In this document: in pieces, positions 6,744-10,489 of the stretch | Position numbering within the stretch: position 1 is the stretch's first letter | How the letters are laid out: every line of letters begins with the position of its first letter | The notes under the pieces: model-generated | What the model saw: the letters and a program-made list of their open reading frames with translations, nothing else | Databases searched by the model: none | What the model was told of the DNA's origin: nothing | Assembly: GCA_004028495.1 (NCBI GenBank) | Contig: MTKS01000035.1 | Location: 1 to 10,489, forward strand | Direction of reading: 5' to 3' | Source: Candidatus Electrothrix marina | GTDB lineage: Bacteria; Desulfobacterota; Desulfobulbia; Desulfobulbales; Desulfobulbaceae | DNA length: 10,489 bases | Position numbers and translations under genes: made by a program

Positions 6744-8942
6744 TCAGGCATCAGAGGGCTCACTTCGGTAGAGTTTCTGAAATTCCTTTATACGAGCGTC
6801 AGTCTCTGCGGGAAGCTCAAGGTCGTATTTGCTGACGTATTCAGCAGCCATTCGATGGGTATTGAATATGGGGACATTGAGTCGCAGGTTATTAACGGCA
6901 AGTTGCATGTATTCGTCATGACGCTCGTAGAACAGCTCAAGTACTTTGGGGAGGAGCCGGTAAAAGGACTGTGAGTCTTCAGCATAGAGGAGGGTGTCTG
7001 GATGCTCACTGAGACTGTCGGCATTCAGAGGGCCATCATACCCGAATTTCCATCCTGTTGCTCCTTCATGGTATCCTTCCACCCACCACCCGTCCATGAC
7101 GCTGAGGTTGGGGACGCCGTTCATGGCGGCTTTCATGCCGCTGGTGCCGGATGCCTCCAAGGGGCGTTTGGGGCTGTTCAACCAAGTATGTACTCCAGAA
7201 ACCATCATCTTGGCAATCCGCATGTCATAGCCGGGAATGAAAATAAGCTGGGCCAAGCCGTTACTCCGGGTGTGCAGCTCTTCCTGATTGTCCAGAATGA
7301 GCTTCAGTACGGATTTGCCCGGTTCGTCCTGGGGATGGGCCTTGCCAGCAAAAAGAAAATTAATTCGCCAGTTATTCTTCACCAGAATATCAGCTAAGGC
7401 GGGAATATCATCAAAAATAAGATCCGCACGTTTATAGGTGGAGAATCGTCGCGCAAAACCCACGGTGAATACGCCGGGAAGCAGACGGGATTCTTCCGGA
7501 AGCCGATGGGAGAGATAATTGGGAGGATCAATCCAGGTGGTATCCATCTGGGTACGGTGATCCAGGAGCATCGTATTGATGTACTCTATCAGTGCCTGAT
7601 TGTCCCGGTGCCAGGCCTGCTGTAACTGCTTTCGAAAAGATTGCTCGTCACGCAATTTCATGTGGGCGAAAACACCGGGGTCATCACGCCAGCCTGCCAG
7701 CTCTTCGGTATTGTCAAAGAGCTCAGCCCTTGTTTCACTGATCCACGACAGATGATGAACCCCGTTGGTAATCGCCTTGATCTTGTCGGCAACATCCGGA
7801 AACTGTTTTCTGGTGACATCCCGGTGCAGACGGCTGACGCTGTTGATGGCCCGGTTCACCCGCATGGCAAAGGCGGTGAAATTGTATTCATGGGGCGAGT
7901 CCGCATCACTGGCCAGCAGGTTCAGGATATGGTGACAGGTTTCGTGGCTGATGCCGGTGTACAGTGAGCGGGCGAATCGGTCGTGCCCGGCCTTGACCGG
8001 CGTATGAATGGTGTAGACGATATGCTGCGCAACCTCTTGAGCCGCAGTTATAATGTCTTCATCACGCATAGCATTTCTGTACTCTTTGCCCAGTGTCTTT
8101 TCAAGCTGACGGAGTATCAGATGCAGGGTCACCGCAACCCCGTGCTGTTCGTTGAGATGGATGGTATTGGGAGTCAGGCCCAGAGCCTCGGTCAGTGGCA
8201 GAATTCCTGAGCCGAGCATACGGCGCTGATTCGCCTTCATAATGGCCGATGTGGCATTATATAAGCGCAGACCTGCTTCACGGACCCAAGGTGGTGAAGA
8301 AGGAATTGAGTAGTCCAATAAGAATTCCGGCACAAAATAATCCAGTTCCTCGCTGACTTCCATTTTCATCCAGACATGGGCCTTGGCCTCGGTGGGATGA
8401 TCATATTCATTGAAAAAATGAACTGTTATTTCCAGGGGCTGGCCCGGATGCTCAGGGTCTTGCAGTTGAAAGAGGGTCGGCGTTGCTTCCGGGGACCAAG
8501 TTGTGGCCTGATCAATCTGACCGACTCGTGAATCAACAAGTTGGGAAAAATAGCCTTCTCTGTACAGTAGAGAAATGGCCATCACCGGTATATGGGTGTC
8601 TGCGAAGCTCTTGAGGGTGTCTCCGGCAAGTACTCCCAACCCACCACTGTAATTAGGGATCTTTCGTGGACCATCAAGATATTTATCCAGCAGTTTCTGG
8701 ATATTCGGATCAATACTTTTCGTATATTTTTCTTCTTTGAGAAAATCCTGCACAGGATGAAAAATATCCGGATCCGCGCCGATCTCCATAGAGACATAGG
8801 CGACGGAGTTTTTTTCCGGACTGCTGAGTTCCTGCCAGACCTGATCAAAAACAGATTGGGGAACCCCGAAAAATGTACCGAATTTATTGATACAGGTTAA
8901 TTCTTCGACTGAGTTGATGTTTATCGGTTTTTTATTGGTCAC
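6744..8942 (-). CDS. glgP: Alpha-glucan (glycogen/maltodextrin) phosphorylase
   Basis: A GT35 enzyme that releases glucose 1-phosphate from the ends of alpha-1,4-glucans in the cytoplasm using phosphate and pyridoxal phosphate. The 732-residue product belongs to the short alpha-glucan phosphorylases rather than the 800-plus residue animal/E. coli type. Motifs in order: SMEIG (51-55), YSGGLGVLAGD (98-108), HLNEQHG (262-268), HTPVKAGHDRF (313-323), GFARRFSTYKRA (495-506), FAGKAHPQDEPGK (531-543) and EASGTSGMKAAMNG (596-609), with K604 the PLP lysine. About 37 residues (58-94) separate SMEIG from the glycine loop, which are nearly adjacent in most relatives. HLNEQHG replaces the commoner HLNEGHA. 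The start is GTG at 8942, with no good SD (GAGG is 15 nt away). A stop lies upstream in frame and no ATG occurs before M51. It is the first gene of the minus-strand cluster. Confidence 0.95.
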   Translation of the reverse strand: MTNKKPININSVEELTCINKFGTFFGVPQSVFDQVWQELSSPEKNSVAYVSMEIGADPDIFHPVQDFLKEEKYTKSIDPNIQKLLDKYLDGPRKIPNYSGGLGVLAGDTLKSFADTHIPVMAISLLYREGYFSQLVDSRVGQIDQATTWSPEATPTLFQLQDPEHPGQPLEITVHFFNEYDHPTEAKAHVWMKMEVSEELDYFVPEFLLDYSIPSSPPWVREAGLRLYNATSAIMKANQRRMLGSGILPLTEALGLTPNTIHLNEQHGVAVTLHLILRQLEKTLGKEYRNAMRDEDIITAAQEVAQHIVYTIHTPVKAGHDRFARSLYTGISHETCHHILNLLASDADSPHEYNFTAFAMRVNRAINSVSRLHRDVTRKQFPDVADKIKAITNGVHHLSWISETRAELFDNTEELAGWRDDPGVFAHMKLRDEQSFRKQLQQAWHRDNQALIEYINTMLLDHRTQMDTTWIDPPNYLSHRLPEESRLLPGVFTVGFARRFSTYKRADLIFDDIPALADILVKNNWRINFLFAGKAHPQDEPGKSVLKLILDNQEELHTRSNGLAQLIFIPGYDMRIAKMMVSGVHTWLNSPKRPLEASGTSGMKAAMNGVPNLSVMDGWWVEGYHEGATGWKFGYDGPLNADSLSEHPDTLLYAEDSQSFYRLLPKVLELFYERHDEYMQLAVNNLRLNVPIFNTHRMAAEYVSKYDLELPAETDARIKEFQKLYRSEPSDA

Positions 8943-9012
8943 GTCTGGTTCTGGATGCCTCGTTAAATGAGTTTGATGTCAATAGGCGCTTTTAAAATTT
9001 TTTACGCTTCCT

Positions 9013-9023
9013 GTTCCGGGAAC
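9013..9023. promoter_or_regulatory. Perfect palindrome GTTCC-G-GGAAC, possible operator
   Basis: An 11-bp dyad with a single central base, lying 71-81 bp upstream of the glgP start. Dyads of this kind are typical operator cores for dimeric repressors. No specific regulator can be named. Confidence 0.3.
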
Positions 9024-9035
9024 GGCACCTGAAAT

Positions 9036-9059
9036 GTCTGCAACATAGTCTGCTACATA
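9036..9059. repeat. 12-bp tandem direct repeat, two copies
   Basis: GTCTGCAACATA (9036-9047) is followed at once by GTCTGCTACATA (9048-9059), with 11 of 12 bases the same. It lies just outside the GTTCCGGGAAC palindrome, upstream of glgP. It may be a regulator-binding site or a slippage duplication. Confidence 0.5.
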
Positions 9060-9230
9060 AACACTGTTAAAGTAGATGGGCTGGTGCTGTTTTGCAAGTG
9101 AATTTCTAATTTCAAGAGAAATAGGAGTTACGTAGTTGCATAAAAAGTGATAGGTTCAACTGCATAACTGTATACATCGGCTATGTCAAATACGCTCTTG
9201 CTGCATCCCTGACAATGGAAGTCCTCAATT

Positions 9231-9252
9231 TGTTGCGCATGTGTTGCGCACG
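9231..9252 (+). promoter_or_regulatory. 11-bp tandem direct repeat, candidate response-regulator box
   Basis: TGTTGCGCATG (9231-9241) and TGTTGCGCACG (9242-9252) agree at 10 of 11 bases and are spaced exactly one helical turn. OmpR/PhoB-family response regulators bind such 11-bp-period direct repeats, for example PhoP and PmrA, which control eptA in enterobacteria. The second copy covers the predicted -35 element of the eptA-like gene. The layout resembles a PhoP box (TGTTTA-N5-TGTTTA) with TGTTGC as the hexamer. The regulator itself is not in the window. Confidence 0.45.
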
Positions 9253-9272
9253 GCTTCATTCGGCTGTATATA
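9244..9272 (+). promoter_or_regulatory. eptA: Candidate promoter of the eptA-like gene
   Basis: TTGCGC (9244-9249) is a poor -35 (3 of 6), with a 17-bp spacer to TATATA (9267-9272), a fair -10 (4 of 6). A weak -35 covered by a direct repeat is what one expects of an activator-dependent promoter. Transcription would start near 9279, giving a leader of about 208 nt. The -10 lies in a perfect palindrome ATATACGTATAT (9268-9279), and CGGCT occurs twice (9251-9255, 9261-9265) in the spacer. Confidence 0.35.
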
Positions 9273-9427
9273 CGTATATCAAAGATGTTGCCGTTTTTTT
9301 TAAAATCAGGAAAACCCGCCGGATCCTTTTCTGTTCAGCTTGTTAGCTGCTTGAATTGCAAAAATTGCACAACGAGCGTTACTCCTGCAGCGCGTTATTC
9401 CTGTCGTGGAACTCCGGTAAAAAAATG

Positions 9428-9471
9428 GAACAGGCGGCATAGAGAATCCCTTTTTTTGTCGTTGCCTGTTC
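9428..9471 (+). promoter_or_regulatory. eptA: Leader hairpin just upstream of the eptA-like ribosome binding site
   Basis: GAACAGGC (9428-9435) pairs perfectly with GCCTGTTC (9464-9471). Two G-U pairs and one G-C pair extend the stem to 11 bp (9428-9438 with 9461-9471), leaving a 22-nt loop that contains seven T. The 3' arm ends 7 nt before the SD AAGGA at 9479-9483, so the structure could influence translation or mRNA stability. Confidence 0.45.
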
Positions 9472-9486
9472 GTTGCTCAAGGAATT

Positions 9487-10489
9487 ATGAAACCAAGTTA
9501 TCTCAGCTCTGTTTTTCCCGAAGGAAAAGAAATCACCGCAACACAACTTGTTGTTTTTTCTGCTCTGTTTTTTATTATCTTTGATAATAGTACATTTTTT
9601 CACCATATTTTAGAGGTCTATCCGTTCTCCTTCAAGAATTTTCTGTTCTTAGCTTCATTGGCTGCCGGGGGCGTACTTGCTATAGGTCTTTTTCTTACCT
9701 TGGCGAGTTCTGTCTGTCCGACAAAACCTGTTCTCATCCTGTTTCTGCTGGTTTCTTCCGTGGCAGCTTATGTTATGGATACGTATGATATAGTTATAGA
9801 TTATATCATGATTCAAAATATTGTCGAGACAAACTGGAATGAAACCTCGGATTTGCTCAATTTGAGGATGGCAGGCTATTTTTTAATACTCGGGCTGCTG
9901 CCCAGTTATGCGGTGTTCAGAGTATCCGTGCAAAAGGAGTCCTTTCGGCGGGCTGTTCTCCGCAAAATCAGAGACAGTCTTATCGCCCTGATAGCGATTT
10001 TTGCCGTCGTACTCACTTTCAGTAAGTTCTATACTTCATTTTTTCGAGAGCATGAACCGCTGCGATGGTACAGTAATCCGATCTATTACGTGTATTCCTT
10101 ATCCAAGTATATTGGCAAAAATTTTACTCTGCACGACGTGAAGGTGGAGCCTCTCGGCCTTGACGCAACAGTTGAAGAGGACATTAAAGAGGACAAAGGG
10201 CATACTGCAAAGAAACTCGTTATCCTTGTGGTCGGCGAGGCTGCACGGGCTGATCATTTTTCCCTGGACGGTTATTCGAGAGAGACAAATCCGCAGTTAA
10301 AGAAAGAAGATATTGTTAACTTCAGCAAGGTGTTTTCCTGCGGTACTTCAACATCGTATTCCGTTCCCTGTATGTTTTCTGTTTTTCCAAGATCGGAGTT
10401 CAATTCCGATAAAGGCAAGACAACGGAAAACGTTTTGGACGTGTTGCATCATACCGGTCTGATAGATATTTTATGGAGAGATAATAACT
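9487..10489 (+). CDS. eptA: EptA-family phosphoethanolamine transferase, 5' part
   Basis: An inner-membrane enzyme of the alkaline phosphatase/sulfatase superfamily that transfers phosphoethanolamine to lipid A on the periplasmic side, which lowers surface charge and sensitivity to cationic peptides. The window ends after 334 codons of about 540, so the C-terminal metal ligands are not seen. Five hydrophobic segments (about 18-36, 51-75, 81-98, 128-147, 163-180) precede the periplasmic domain. IMIQNIVETN (107-116) is a family motif in the membrane part. VVGEAARADHFSLDGY carries the zinc ligand E251. CGTSTSYSVPC holds the likely nucleophile T289 between C285 and C295, spaced as the disulfide of MCR-1. 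The ATG at 9487 follows AAGGA at 9479-9483 with short spacing, and no other start lies between it and the stop at 9418. Base composition is more AT-rich than the rest of the window. Related transferases with other acceptors cannot be excluded. Confidence 0.92.
   Translation, partial: MKPSYLSSVFPEGKEITATQLVVFSALFFIIFDNSTFFHHILEVYPFSFKNFLFLASLAAGGVLAIGLFLTLASSVCPTKPVLILFLLVSSVAAYVMDTYDIVIDYIMIQNIVETNWNETSDLLNLRMAGYFLILGLLPSYAVFRVSVQKESFRRAVLRKIRDSLIALIAIFAVVLTFSKFYTSFFREHEPLRWYSNPIYYVYSLSKYIGKNFTLHDVKVEPLGLDATVEEDIKEDKGHTAKKLVILVVGEAARADHFSLDGYSRETNPQLKKEDIVNFSKVFSCGTSTSYSVPCMFSVFPRSEFNSDKGKTTENVLDVLHHTGLIDILWRDNN

Larger units (their letters stand above)
8943..9486. other. 544-bp divergent intergenic region (glgP / eptA-like)
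   Basis: No credible gene lies here. The region is more AT-rich than its flanks and carries many short repeats. On the glgP side are a perfect odd palindrome GTTCC-G-GGAAC (9013-9023) and a 12-bp tandem repeat (9036-9059). A minus-strand TTGACA occurs at 8977-8982, but no -10 follows at normal spacing. On the eptA-like side are an 11-bp tandem repeat (9231-9252), a candidate promoter (9244-9272), a 12-bp palindrome (9268-9279), a T8 run (9294-9301) and a hairpin (9428-9471). From 9060 to 9230 I see only AT-rich sequence with small repeats (TGCATA twice, GTATAC). Confidence 0.6.

Noticed and set aside
9250..9301. ACGGC (9250-9254) and GCCGT (9290-9294) followed by T8, resembling an intrinsic terminator or attenuator
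   Set aside because: The stem is only 5 bp with a 35-nt loop, and the putative promoter lies inside it, so a terminator role is not supported.
9285..9584. Plus-strand 99-codon reading frame overlapping the start of the eptA-like gene
   Set aside because: Its composition is unlike a real protein (Cys/Arg-rich with no motif), it has no SD, and it overlaps the well-supported transferase start in another frame.
9379..9606. Minus-strand 75-codon reading frame across the eptA-like start
   Set aside because: It has no motif and is the antisense of the leader and first codons of the transferase.

Overview
The window reads as ordinary chromosomal DNA of a Gram-negative bacterium, most likely a deltaproteobacterium of the Desulfobulbales (Desulfobulbus or cable-bacterium relatives). 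This rests on the gene mix (RNase Y, a PerR-type regulator and an outer-membrane lipid A modification enzyme together), mid-range GC content and protein flavour. It is an inference from pattern, not from a search. I see no rRNA, tRNA, CRISPR array, insertion sequence or phage gene.

Layout. (1) 1-214: a non-coding stretch that may be the 3' end of a structured RNA (weak 6S RNA candidate), then the rny leader. (2) 215-3019, plus strand: rny (RNase Y) followed 15 nt later by tyrS (tyrosyl-tRNA synthetase), a likely two-gene transcript. (3) 3095-3535, minus strand: a PerR-type Fur-family regulator, convergent with tyrS. It carries every metal and zinc ligand of Bacillus subtilis PerR at a constant 10-residue offset. 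(4) 3536-3921: a 386-bp divergent intergenic region with a PerR-box-like half-site and short palindromes. (5) 3922-4944, plus strand: a DusB-type tRNA-dihydrouridine synthase. (6) 4995-8942, minus strand: a tight three-gene cluster, glgP (alpha-glucan phosphorylase), an unrecognised 139-residue helical protein, and a radical SAM enzyme with extra cysteines. A hairpin separates it from the convergent dus gene. (7) 8943-9486: a 544-bp divergent intergenic region unusually rich in short repeats. (8) 9487 to the window end, plus strand: the first 334 codons of an EptA/MCR-family phosphoethanolamine transferase.

How the genes relate. rny, tyrS and dus are housekeeping RNA turnover, translation and tRNA modification genes. 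perR implies an iron-dependent peroxide response. glgP implies use of stored glycogen or other alpha-glucan; its two partners are the least explained part of the window. The eptA-like gene implies regulated modification of lipid A. Its upstream region has an 11-bp direct repeat laid over a plausible -35 element, an arrangement typical of PhoP/PmrA/OmpR-type activation, and then a roughly 200-nt leader ending in a hairpin next to the ribosome binding site. No clearly new system is visible. The best leads are the glgP-hypothetical-radical SAM cluster and the control region of the eptA-like gene.
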